Assembly: GCA_029266525.1 (NCBI GenBank)
Contig: JAQSWQ010000034.1
Location: 1-64,000 of the forward strand
Direction: 5' to 3'
Length of the DNA: 64,000 bases
Source of the DNA: Microvirga sp.
GTDB lineage: Bacteria > Pseudomonadota > Alphaproteobacteria > Rhizobiales > Beijerinckiaceae
Every line of letters starts with the position of its first letter. Within the stretch, counting starts at the first letter, position 1. The notes below the pieces were generated by a model that searched no databases, was not told the DNA's origin, and saw nothing but the letters and a program-made list of their open reading frames with translations. Of the stretch, positions 35,922 through 43,637 are shown piece by piece. A program made the position numbers and the translations under genes.

Positions 35922-37136
35922 CTACGCCGCCATCGCCTTCTTGAGGTTCTCGTCCACCTTGTCGAGGAAGCCGGTGGTCGAGAGCCATTTCTGGTCGGCG
36001 CCCACCAAGAGCGCGAGGTCCTTGGTCATGTGACCGGCCTCGACCGTGTCGACGCAGACCTTCTCGAGCGTGCCGGAGAAGCGCTTGAGCTCCTCGTTGT
36101 CGTCGAGCTTCGCGCGGTGCGCGAGGCCGCGGGTCCAGGCGAAGATCGAGGCGATCGAGTTGGTCGAGGTCTCCTTGCCCTTCTGGTGCTCGCGGTAATG
36201 ACGTGTGACCGTGCCGTGCGCGGCCTCGGCCTCGACCGTCCGGCCGTCCGGCGTCATCAGGACCGAGGTCATGAGGCCGAGCGAGCCGAAGCCTTGCGCG
36301 ACCGTGTCGGACTGCACGTCGCCGTCGTAGTTCTTGCAGGCCCAGACATAGCCGCCCGACCATTTCAGCGCCGAGGCCACCATGTCGTCGATGAGGCGGT
36401 GCTCGTAGGTGAGCTTGCGCCTGCCGAACTCGGCCTTGAACTCGGCGTCGAAGACCTGCTGGAAGATCTCCATGAAGCGCCCGTCATACTGCTTCAGGAT
36501 GGTGTTCTTGGTCGAGAGATAGACCGGGTAGTTGCGCGCCAAGCCGTAGTTGAAGGAGGCGCGGGCGAAGTCGCGGATCGAGTCGTCGAGGTTGTACATG
36601 CCCATGGCGATGCCCGAGCCCGGCGCCTTGAACACCTCCTTCTCGATGACCTTGCCGTCCTCGCCAGCGAACCTCATGGTCAGCGTGCCGGCGGTCGGGA
36701 ACTTGAAGTCGGTCGCGCGGTACTGGTCGCCGAAGGCGTGGCGGCCGATGATGATCGGCTGCGTCCAGCCCGGCACGAGGCGCGGCACGTTCTTGCAGAT
36801 GATCGGCTCGCGGAAGATCACGCCGCCGAGGATGTTGCGGATGGTGCCGTTCGGCGAGCGCCACATCTCCTTGAGACCGAACTCCTTCACCCGCCCCTCG
36901 TCCGGCGTGATGGTCGCGCATTTGACGCCGACCCCGTGCTTCTTGATCGCGTTCGCGGCGTCGATCGTGACCTGGTCGTTGGTGGCGTCGCGGTGCTCGA
37001 TGCCGAGGTCGTAATACTCGAGCGTGAGGTCGAGATAGGGGTGGATGAGCTTGTCCTTGATCAGCTTCCAGATGATGCGGGTCATCTCGTCGCCGTCGAG
37101 CTCGACGACCGGGTTCGCCACCTTGATCTTGGCCAT
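35922..37136 (-). CDS. icd: Isocitrate dehydrogenase (NADP+)
   Basis: This 404-residue enzyme is of the eukaryote-like NADP-IDH type common in alphaproteobacteria. Landmarks are [22 protein letters not shown], the isocitrate-binding [60 protein letters not shown], and the metal/NADP region [27 protein letters not shown] with [17 protein letters not shown]. It converts isocitrate to 2-oxoglutarate in the TCA cycle. The upstream 140 bp is shared with the divergent methyltransferase gene. Confidence 0.97.
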   Translation of the reverse strand: MAKIKVANPVVELDGDEMTRIIWKLIKDKLIHPYLDLTLEYYDLGIEHRDATNDQVTIDAANAIKKHGVGVKCATITPDEGRVKEFGLKEMWRSPNGTIRNILGGVIFREPIICKNVPRLVPGWTQPIIIGRHAFGDQYRATDFKFPTAGTLTMRFAGEDGKVIEKEVFKAPGSGIAMGMYNLDDSIRDFARASFNYGLARNYPVYLSTKNTILKQYDGRFMEIFQQVFDAEFKAEFGRRKLTYEHRLIDDMVASALKWSGGYVWACKNYDGDVQSDTVAQGFGSLGLMTSVLMTPDGRTVEAEAAHGTVTRHYREHQKGKETSTNSIASIFAWTRGLAHRAKLDDNEELKRFSGTLEKVCVDTVEAGHMTKDLALLVGADQKWLSTTGFLDKVDENLKKAMAA

Positions 37137-37276
37137 GGTCCTGCCTGCGCTTGCGATTTGAGGATGCGGCGCCCGGAAGCGTCAGCGAACGCCTGTCGCG
37201 CGGCGCTATAGCGCGGGGAGGCGATAGGGGGAAGCTGGGCGCTTGCGCAGCGCCGCGCGGGCCGTAGAACCGCTTC

Positions 37277-38014
37277 GTGAGCTTCGCCCCCATCATCATC
37301 CTCGTCGAGCCGCAGATGGCCGAGAACATCGGCATGGCGGCCCGCGCGATGATGAATTTCGGGCTCTCGGAGATGCGGCTCGTCGCGCCGCGCGGCGGCT
37401 GGCCGAAGAAGGGCGCCAGGGCGGCGGCGTCCGGCGCCGTTCGGGTGCTTGAGGAGGCGCGGCTTTTCGCGTCAGCGCGCGAAGCGATTGCCGACCTCAA
37501 TTTCGTGCTCGCAACGACCGCGCGAGAGCGCGGGCAGATGAAGCGGGTGTGGTCGCCGCAGGAGGGGCTGCGCGAGGCGCGCCGGCGCCTCGAAGCCGGC
37601 GAGAAGGCCGGAATCCTGTTCGGGCGCGAGCGCACCGGCCTCGAGAACGAGGAGATCTCGCTCGCCGACGGCATCATCACCTTCCCGGTGAACCCGGCCT
37701 TCTCTTCCCTGAACCTCGCCCAGGCGGTGCTGCTCACCGGATACGAGTGGTTCGGGCTCGGCAACGATGCCGCCGCCTTGCGGTTCGGCGACGAGCCATC
37801 GCCCATGGCGGCGCGCGAGAGCGTCGCCTCCTTCTTCGACTACCTCGAAGCCGAGCTCGACGCGGTGAACTTCTACCCGCCCGACAAGCGCCAGATCATG
37901 GCGCGAAACATGCGCGACATCTTCCTGCGCCGGGAGCTCACCGAGCAGGATGTGCGCTCGATTCGCGGTGCATTGCGGGCGTTGATCGAAGGGCGGCGGT
38001 TGAGAAAACCGTGA
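37277..38014 (+). CDS. TrmJ-like SPOUT RNA methyltransferase
   Basis: This 245-residue protein of the SpoU/TrmH superfamily has the TrmJ-like N-terminus IIILVEPQMAENIGMAARAMMNFGLSEMRLVAPRGGWP and the trefoil-knot SAM motifs AGILFGRERTGLENEEI, ADGIITFPVNPAFSSLNLAQAVLLTGYEWF. The C-terminal extension (about 170-245) matches TrmJ, which methylates the 2'-O position of residue 32 in tRNAs. The start is GTG (37277). It is divergent from icd. Confidence 0.88.
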   Translation: MSFAPIIILVEPQMAENIGMAARAMMNFGLSEMRLVAPRGGWPKKGARAAASGAVRVLEEARLFASAREAIADLNFVLATTARERGQMKRVWSPQEGLREARRRLEAGEKAGILFGRERTGLENEEISLADGIITFPVNPAFSSLNLAQAVLLTGYEWFGLGNDAAALRFGDEPSPMAARESVASFFDYLEAELDAVNFYPPDKRQIMARNMRDIFLRRELTEQDVRSIRGALRALIEGRRLRKP

Positions 38015-38069
38015 AAATATGGTCGCTAGAATCCGGTCTCGTCCCATCCACGGAGGTCCGCGCGGATCG

Positions 38070-39290
38070 ATGCGTTCGCTTTTCGCCCGATTGCTTGTCG
38101 CCGTCGCGCTCGCCGCCGCTTCGGCCCCTTGGGCCGCACTCGCTGCGGCTCCGCCGGCGCAGCCCAAGTCCGGGCCGGGCGGCACCGATTACCTCGGCGC
38201 GGAGGTCGTCAAGCGCGCGATCGGACGGGGAAGCTCTGCGAGCTACGTCTTCCACCTCGCCGAGACGCCGACGGCACCGCGACCGGTGGTCGTCTTCCTG
38301 CACGCCTGGGGGCAGCCGAACCCGCAGGCCTACGGCGCCTGGATCGAGCACCTTGCCCGCAAGGGCAATCTGGTGCTGTTCCCGAAATACCAGGAGGTCA
38401 ACCGGATCCGCCCGGCGGACGCTTCGAAAAGGGCCGCCACGCTCGTCAAGGAGGCCCTCGCCATGCTCGCCGAGGACGCGCAGGCTCGGCCGGACCTTCA
38501 GAAAGTGGCTTACGCCGGCCACCTTGCCGGCGCCGCGGTCGCGCTCAACCTCGCCGCCACCGCGAAGGCGGAAGAGCTGCCCGCGCCGAAGCTCGTCTTC
38601 CTCCTGATGCCGGGCGGCATTGCGAGCGACCCGAAGTCCCGCGGCGTCCTGCTCGCGGACCTGAAGGAGCTCGATCCGGCGACGCTCCTCGTGACCATGA
38701 TCGGCGACAAGGATGCCTCGGCGAGCGACCGCGCCTCGAAGCGCATCCTGCGCGAGGCCGCGAACGTGCCCACAAATCGCAAGCTTTTCGTGCGCACTCT
38801 CTCCGACGACCATGGCTTTCCTTCGCTCTCGGCGACGCTGTTCTCGCCGGGCGCCGCGAAGACGGCCTACGACGCCGCGGCGATCAAGATCCCGCCCGAG
38901 CCGCCCCGCGACCCCAAGGCGCCGCGCGAGCGCAGCACCTGGAAATGGACCGCCGACATGGCCCTCACCGGCGAGCAGACCGTGCTCGCCAACCACCTCA
39001 TCGGGGCGACGACCGACACGCTCGACTACATGGCCTATTGGAAGGCCTTCGACATGGCGCTCGATGCGGCGCTCTCGGGCAAGGACGCGGCCTGGCTGCG
39101 CGACAACCCCGCCTTCGTCGACATGGGCCGCTGGAGCGACGGCTGGCCGGTGAAGCGCCTCTATGCCGAGACGCCGAAGACCGAGGCCAACCCGACGCCC
39201 GGAGTGACCCGCAAGACCTCGGCCCCGACCCTCATGCCGGTGCCGAGCAAGGGGCGGCGGCCTGACCCGACCCGGCGCCGCCGCCCATAA
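38070..39290 (+). CDS. Secreted alpha/beta-hydrolase-like protein lacking the nucleophile elbow serine
   Basis: From ATG 38070 this is a 406-residue protein with a signal peptide (SLFARLLVAVALAAASAPWAALAA). The core resembles an alpha/beta hydrolase: PVVVFLHAWGQPNPQAYGAWIEHLARKGNLVLFPKYQ (oxyanion-loop region) and later VAYAGHLAGAAVALNLAA, where a normal esterase has GHSxGG. Here leucine replaces the serine, so standard hydrolysis is unlikely. KLVFLLMPGG and LLVTMIGDKD are the usual acid-loop strands and DDHGFPSLS may be the catalytic His. A basic C-terminus rich in Arg and Pro follows. It may be a non-catalytic binder. Confidence 0.7.
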   Translation: MRSLFARLLVAVALAAASAPWAALAAAPPAQPKSGPGGTDYLGAEVVKRAIGRGSSASYVFHLAETPTAPRPVVVFLHAWGQPNPQAYGAWIEHLARKGNLVLFPKYQEVNRIRPADASKRAATLVKEALAMLAEDAQARPDLQKVAYAGHLAGAAVALNLAATAKAEELPAPKLVFLLMPGGIASDPKSRGVLLADLKELDPATLLVTMIGDKDASASDRASKRILREAANVPTNRKLFVRTLSDDHGFPSLSATLFSPGAAKTAYDAAAIKIPPEPPRDPKAPRERSTWKWTADMALTGEQTVLANHLIGATTDTLDYMAYWKAFDMALDAALSGKDAAWLRDNPAFVDMGRWSDGWPVKRLYAETPKTEANPTPGVTRKTSAPTLMPVPSKGRRPDPTRRRRP

Positions 39291-39371
39291 GCAACCGCGC
39301 TCGCCGCTTCGCGTTCTGACTTCTCCAACACGTGAACGGCCGGCGGCACGGCTCGTGCCTATGAAGCTCAC

Positions 39372-40709
39372 ATGCGCTTCTCTCGACGCAGCCTCCTGAC
39401 CGGCGCGGCGGCGATCCTTGTCGCCGGCCGCGCTTCCGCCGCGGCGGATGTCGACGTCGCGATCGTCGGCGCGGGCGCGGCGGGTATCGCCGCCGCCAAG
39501 GCGCTGAAGAAGGCCGGCCGCAGCTTCGTCGTGCTCGAGGCTCGCGACCGCATCGGCGGCCGCGCCTTCACCGACGAGAGCCTCGGCGCACCGTTCGACG
39601 CCGGCGCGCAATTCATTCACTGGGCGGAACGCAATCCGTGGAAGAAGATCGCCGAGCGGTTGAAGGTGCCGCTCGAGGAGGACGGGTTTGGCCAGATGCC
39701 GCTCGTCTTCGCGAACGGCGTGCGGATGCCGGAGGAGGAGCGGACGCGGCGCCGCAGCGGCTTTGCACGGATTTGGCGCGCGCTCGAGGCGGGCGTCGCC
39801 GCCGACCGCTCCTTTGCCGAGGCCGTGAAGGATGCGCCGCCCGAGATCGCCGCGGCAGCCGGCGGCATCACCCAGTTCTCGCTCGGCGAGGAGCCGGAGC
39901 GCGTGTCGATCGCCGATTACGAGCAGCTATGGAGTGGGGACGACTACCTCGTCCCGAGCGGTTACGGCGCGCTCGTCGCGCGCCACGGCGCCGACGTGCC
40001 GGTGCGGCTCTCGACGATCGTCGGCGCGATCCGGCTCGGCGAGCGCCGGGTCGAGCTCGAGACGCCGCAGGGCACGTTGCGCGCCGGCGCGGCGATCGTG
40101 ACGGCGCCGGTCGGCGTGCTGAAGGCGGGCTCGATCCGCTTCGCGCCGGAGCTCCCCCCTGCAATCGCCGGCGCGCTCGATGGGCTCGGCATGGGCGCCT
40201 ACACCAAGATCGCGCTCAAGCTCGACCGCGAGCGGGTTGGACCGCTTGAGGCGACGGACCTCATCGAGGTGGTGGACGGGGGGGCGGTCAGCTTCGAGTT
40301 CTGGCCGTTCGGCCGCGATCTCGTCGTCGTGCTTCTCGGCGGCGATCATGCCCGCAAGCTCTGCGAGGCGGGCGAGCAGGCCGCGATCGATTTCGCTATC
40401 GAGCGCCTCGTGGGGATGCTCGGTGGGCACATCCGCGCGGCGGTCACGGGCGGTCGGCTCGCCGCTTGGTGGACCGACCCTTACAGCCGCGGCAGCTATT
40501 CGGTTGCGCGCCCCGGCCGGGTATCGGCCCGCGAGGCGCTGCGCCAGCCCGTCGGCGGGCGCATATTCTTCGCCGGCGAGGCGAGCGCCGGCGGCGGGGC
40601 CATGACGGTCGGAGGGGCAACGCTCGACGGAGAGCGCGCCGCCCGCGCCGTGCTCGACGCGCAGCATTGGCGCACCGGCTCCCTGCCGCGCCGGCGCGAG
40701 AAGCTTTGA
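39372..40709 (+). CDS. FAD-dependent amine oxidase, Tat-exported
   Basis: This 445-residue flavin amine oxidase has a twin-arginine signal (FSRRSLLTGAAAILVAGRASA), implying export in folded form. The FAD motifs are VAIVGAGAAGIAAAKALKKAGRSFVVLEARDRIGGRAFT and, at the end, GRIFFAGEASAGGGAMTVGGATLDGERAARAVL. The family oxidises mono- or polyamines, or amino acids, with hydrogen peroxide release. A conserved FDAGAQFIHW segment suits the substrate side. It stands alone after the hydrolase-like gene. The specific amine is unknown. Confidence 0.88.
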   Translation: MRFSRRSLLTGAAAILVAGRASAAADVDVAIVGAGAAGIAAAKALKKAGRSFVVLEARDRIGGRAFTDESLGAPFDAGAQFIHWAERNPWKKIAERLKVPLEEDGFGQMPLVFANGVRMPEEERTRRRSGFARIWRALEAGVAADRSFAEAVKDAPPEIAAAAGGITQFSLGEEPERVSIADYEQLWSGDDYLVPSGYGALVARHGADVPVRLSTIVGAIRLGERRVELETPQGTLRAGAAIVTAPVGVLKAGSIRFAPELPPAIAGALDGLGMGAYTKIALKLDRERVGPLEATDLIEVVDGGAVSFEFWPFGRDLVVVLLGGDHARKLCEAGEQAAIDFAIERLVGMLGGHIRAAVTGGRLAAWWTDPYSRGSYSVARPGRVSAREALRQPVGGRIFFAGEASAGGGAMTVGGATLDGERAARAVLDAQHWRTGSLPRRREKL

Positions 40710-40812
40710 CGCTTCCTTAAGAACATCGGCGGCTTTCTAACCGGTGAGCCCCATCGGCGCCGTCGCGATGCGTGTCGACCTCCTCGCCGGAACCTTCTAT
40801 GCCCCGGCGCGC

Positions 40813-41637
40813 ATGCCGCCCCGCGCGCCGACCATCCTCGTCTTCGATTCCGGCCTCGGCGGGCTCACGGTGTTCTCCGAGCTGCGCCGGGCGCGGCCGG
40901 ACGCCCGCTTCGTCTACGCCGCCGACGATGCTGCCTTTCCCTATGGCCGCCTGACCGAGGCGGAGCTCGTCGCACGCGTCCTCACCGTCATGGATCGCCT
41001 GATCGAGCGGCACGCGCCCGATCTCGTCGTGATCGCCTGCCACACCGCCTCGACGCTGGTGCTGCCGCCACTGCGGCAGCGCTTCGCGATCCCGTTCGTA
41101 GGGACGGTGCCGGCGATCAAGCCCGCGGCTGCGCTCTCCGCCTCCAAGCGTTTCAGCGTGCTGGCGACGCCCGGCACCGTGGCGCGCGACTACACCCGCG
41201 ACCTCGTCGAGACCTACGCCGCAGGATGCCGCGTCACCCTGGTCGGGTCGCGCCGGCTCGCCTCCCTTGCCGAGGCGGAACTGTCCGGCGCGCCGGGGCC
41301 CGATGAGGAGATCGAAGCCGAGATCGCGCCGTGCTTCGTGGCGGACGAAGACGGGCGCACCGACGTGATCGTCCTCGCCTGCACGCATTACCCGCTGCTG
41401 CTGCCGCGCTTCATGCCCCTCGCGCCCTGGCCCGTGACCTGGATCGATCCGGCCCCTGCAATCGCCCGGCGGGTCGTCCAGCTGATCGGCGAGCCGCTCG
41501 ATCCCGACGCGGCAACGGATGAAGCGTTCGCGGTTTTCACAAGCGCGGCCGGCATCGGTGAGCCTCTCCGCGGCGCCCTTGCGGCGCGCGGCCTGCCGCG
41601 TTTCAGGGTCGAAACCGTACCGATGGCGCGGGGCTGA
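40813..41637 (+). CDS. murI: Glutamate racemase
   Basis: MurI supplies D-glutamate for peptidoglycan. Motifs are ILVFDSGLGGLTVFSELRR (first acid), VIACHTASTLVLPPLRQRF (first catalytic Cys) and LACTHYPLLLPRF (second catalytic Cys with the following Thr-His). The residue after the first cysteine is His where Asn is usual (CNTAS). The start is uncertain: ATG 40813 gives MPPRAPTILVFDSG, while ATG 40768 and the track start at 40744 add 15-23 residues. No clear ribosome site distinguishes them. Confidence 0.92.
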   Translation: MPPRAPTILVFDSGLGGLTVFSELRRARPDARFVYAADDAAFPYGRLTEAELVARVLTVMDRLIERHAPDLVVIACHTASTLVLPPLRQRFAIPFVGTVPAIKPAAALSASKRFSVLATPGTVARDYTRDLVETYAAGCRVTLVGSRRLASLAEAELSGAPGPDEEIEAEIAPCFVADEDGRTDVIVLACTHYPLLLPRFMPLAPWPVTWIDPAPAIARRVVQLIGEPLDPDAATDEAFAVFTSAAGIGEPLRGALAARGLPRFRVETVPMARG

Positions 41638-42143
41638 ACGCGCCCGCTTGACGCTACGGCATGCCTTCTTCATCACGCGCCGATGATCGCCCGCTCGGAC
41701 CGCATCCGCATGCGCCGCAGGCTCGCCGTGGCGAGCCTGCTTGTCCGCCTGGCCCATGCGGTTGCGCCGGCGCGCGAGGCTGGTCGGTCCGCACGCTGCT
41801 CGCCCGCTTCCTGCGACGCCTCGCCCGCAACCTGACCCGGTGAGACGGCGACGGCCCGCGCTGGTGCTGTCCTACGGCGGGCAGCATATTCAAATGATCT
41901 ACCCGGATGACGAGGCCGCCCACTGAGGCGGCCTCAAGGGCTGGTGAACGGCGCGCCCCTCGCGGAGTAGAATACGAGAGGGCCATTGGCCTTTGAGTAT
42001 TTTGTCCCGTACCCCGGGCTTAACCGGGGATGTGAGACGCGACCGGTTACTCCGGCGTAATGTTCGGGACCGTCGGCATTTTTCACGCCGCCCACCACCT
42101 CTATTTAGGTGCAAGCGAGCGCAGAAGGGGAGTCTTTTTTGTG
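41638..42143. other. Non-coding or weakly coding stretch between murI and rpsD, with hairpins
   Basis: No convincing gene is present. A 60-aa plus frame (41661-41843) is followed by a 28-aa frame overlapping its stop by GTGA (41840-41926), but neither has a ribosome site or known family. Hairpins are CCCCGG-GCTTAA-CCGGGG near 42011-42028 and CACCT/AGGTG at 42096-42111. The minus strand contains a 10-codon frame, MPTVPNITPE, followed by the first of these hairpins and could be a leader peptide, but no clear gene follows on that strand. A T6 tract lies at 42135-42140. Confidence 0.4.
41912..41935. terminator. Stem-loop downstream of murI
   Basis: GAGGCCGCC-CACTGA-GGCGGCCTC is a perfect 9-bp stem. 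No T run follows on the plus strand, so it may be a processing or Rho-linked 3' stabilising structure rather than a strict intrinsic terminator. Confidence 0.45.
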
Positions 42144-42181
42144 CGGCAATTTAGGACACCCGCTTCGGCGATTTAGGACAC
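42144..42181. repeat. Two 16-bp direct repeats, IS-end-like
   Basis: CGGCAATTTAGGACAC (42144-42159) and CGGCGATTTAGGACAC (42166-42181) differ at one base and are spaced 22 bp. A weaker third copy (taactaggacag) starts at about 42190. On the minus strand these read TGTCCTAAAT..., resembling the repeated terminal binding sites found at one end of some insertion sequences. No transposase remnant is seen nearby. Confidence 0.6.
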
Positions 42182-42220
42182 TGGGGGCCTAACTAGGACA
42201 GCACCCCCGCGCTGTCTTGG

Positions 42221-42249
42221 TTGACTTCCCCGCCCGGCGCGCTTACATC
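42221..42249 (+). promoter_or_regulatory. Probable rpsD promoter
   Basis: TTGACT at 42221-42226 and TACATC at 42244-42249 are separated by 17 bp, a good sigma70-type match. The leader of about 120 nt to the rpsD ATG contains hairpins GCCCC-GGCTTT-GGGGC (42301-42316) and CCCGCATGCGGG (42323-42334), a possible target for S4 feedback control. Confidence 0.5.
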
Positions 42250-42377
42250 CCCCTCGTTCGCGCGGTCCTTCGGGGCCGCGCCTGCGTTTTGCGCACCCGC
42301 GCCCCGGCTTTGGGGCTGTCGTCCCGCATGCGGGAAGAGGAGGGCGTGCTCCACTCGAGAGCAGTAAGGATGGATTG

Positions 42378-42995
42378 ATGTCGAAACGCGTCGAGGCGAA
42401 GCACAAGCTTGATCGCCGCATGGGCCAGAACATCTGGGGCCGCCCGAAGAGCCCGATCAACCGCCGCGAATACGGCCCCGGCCAGCACGGCCAGCGCCGC
42501 AAGGGCAAGATGAGCGACTTCGGCACGCAGCTGCGCGCGAAGCAGAAGCTCAAGGGCTACTACGCCAACATCACCGAGAAGCAGTTCCGGCGCTACTACG
42601 CCGAGGCGATCCGCATGAAGGGCGACTCGGGCGGCAACCTGATCGGGCTCCTCGAGCGCCGGCTCGACGCCGTGGTGTACCGCTCGAAATTCGTGCCGAC
42701 CCCGTTCGCGGCGCGCCAGTTCGTCAACCACGGCCACGTCAAGGTGAACGGGCGCCGGGTCAACATCGCGAGCTTCCTCGTGAAGCCCGGCGACGTGATC
42801 GAGGTCAAGGACAAGTCGAAGCAGATGGAATTGGTGGTCGTCGCGGCCCAGCTCGCCGAGCGCGACGTGCCGGACTACATCGAGGTCGACCACACCAAGA
42901 TGACGGCCCGCATGACCCGCGTGCCGGGCCTCGGCGAGGTGCCGTACCCCATCCAGATGGAGCCGAACCTCGTCATCGAGTTCTATTCGCGCTGA
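42378..42995 (+). CDS. rpsD: 30S ribosomal protein S4
   Basis: At 205 residues, this is the full length of S4, a primary 16S rRNA-binding protein. It has the N-terminal [47 protein letters not shown] and the S4 RNA-binding domain [49 protein letters not shown]. The track starts one codon earlier at a TTG; ATG 42378 gives [10 protein letters not shown] and follows GTAAGGATGG. There are no cysteines in the N-terminal part, so it is of the zinc-free form. It ends in a bidirectional terminator. Confidence 0.98.
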   Translation: MSKRVEAKHKLDRRMGQNIWGRPKSPINRREYGPGQHGQRRKGKMSDFGTQLRAKQKLKGYYANITEKQFRRYYAEAIRMKGDSGGNLIGLLERRLDAVVYRSKFVPTPFAARQFVNHGHVKVNGRRVNIASFLVKPGDVIEVKDKSKQMELVVVAAQLAERDVPDYIEVDHTKMTARMTRVPGLGEVPYPIQMEPNLVIEFYSR

Positions 42996-43014
42996 TCCGG
43001 CGCGAGCGCCGCGA

Positions 43015-43046
43015 CGAAAAAGGCCGCCTCCTGGCGGCCTTTTTCG
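43015..43046. terminator. Bidirectional intrinsic terminator after rpsD
   Basis: CGAAAAAGGCCGCC-TCCT-GGCGGCCTTTTTCG is a perfect 14-bp inverted repeat with A5 on one side and T5 on the other, so it can end transcription from both strands. It lies 19 bp after the rpsD stop. Confidence 0.93.
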
Positions 43047-43077
43047 TATGCGCGAGGAGGCTTCCTGAAAATAATCC

Positions 43078-43107
43078 TTGACAACTCCTAGAATTTCATC
43101 CTATGGT
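43078..43107 (+). promoter_or_regulatory. Strong sigma70-type promoter in the rpsD-purB gap
   Basis: TTGACA at 43078-43083 and TATGGT at 43102-43107 are separated by 18 bp, in an AT-rich patch (gaaaataatccttgacaact) that stands out from the GC-rich surroundings. It points into a 530-bp stretch with no credible ORF. Confidence 0.65.
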
Positions 43108-43113
43108 GCGGTC

Positions 43114-43400
43114 GTCCCGTCCGCGAGGGGCGCTTCCGGAGGCGTTCGAAAGCGGGGCGGCATCGCTGCGGTCGAGCACGGGCTGTGAGGTTCGTGGCAG
43201 CCGGGGCGGTGGCTTCGGGGCGTCCGCGAGGGCGCTCTCAAGGCTGACGCGGTGCCGAGACGACCGCTCGCAACGGTCGGCTCGGGGTTCCCGCCTCCCG
43301 GGTTCTGCGCGTTTGAGGGCGCGTTCCCCGGCTTTGGCGGCGGCCTCGCCCGTCCCGGCTTCCCGAAGCCGGGGTCCGCGCGAAAGCGCTTAAGCTCGCC
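43114..43400 (+). ncRNA. Candidate structured RNA downstream of the 43078 promoter
   Basis: The stretch has several stable hairpins: CGACCG-CTCGCAA-CGGTCG (43261-43279), CCCGGCTTC-CC-GAAGCCGGG (43354-43373) and GCGC-GAAA-GCGC with a GNRA tetraloop (43378-43389). The ORFs crossing it (43103-43393, 43252-43698) have Arg/Ser/Gly-rich translations typical of non-coding GC-rich DNA and no ribosome site. I looked for RNase P, SRP and tmRNA signature sequences and did not find them. From 43400 to 43637, up to the end of purB, I see no gene and no clear terminator. Confidence 0.35.
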
Positions 43401-43637
43401 GCCTCGGTGGCGAAGCGAAGCGCGAGGTCAGGACCAAGGCGCCGCGCGGGAGGTCCGGTCGGCTCGCTTGAGCGGGTCCCGACCCTTCCCTTACCCTTCC
43501 CGTGCCCGCGCGAGCGAGCGCGGATCGGGCCTCCCGCACCCCCTCGGGGTCGTGGGACACCGTGCCGGATCATCGCCCCGGGCCCGCAAGGCCGCGGGGA
43601 CGAAGCGGCGTGGCGGACCGCCTCCCGCCTTGCCGCC

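Noticed and set aside
43103-43393. 96-aa ORF starting inside the promoter at 43103
   Set aside because: Its start overlaps the -10 box, it has no ribosome site and it is Arg/Ser/Gly rich.
43114-43637. RNase P RNA, SRP RNA or tmRNA
   Set aside because: I did not find the GAGGAAAGTCCGGGC, CAGGTCCGGAAGGAAGCAGC or tRNA-like end sequences these RNAs carry.
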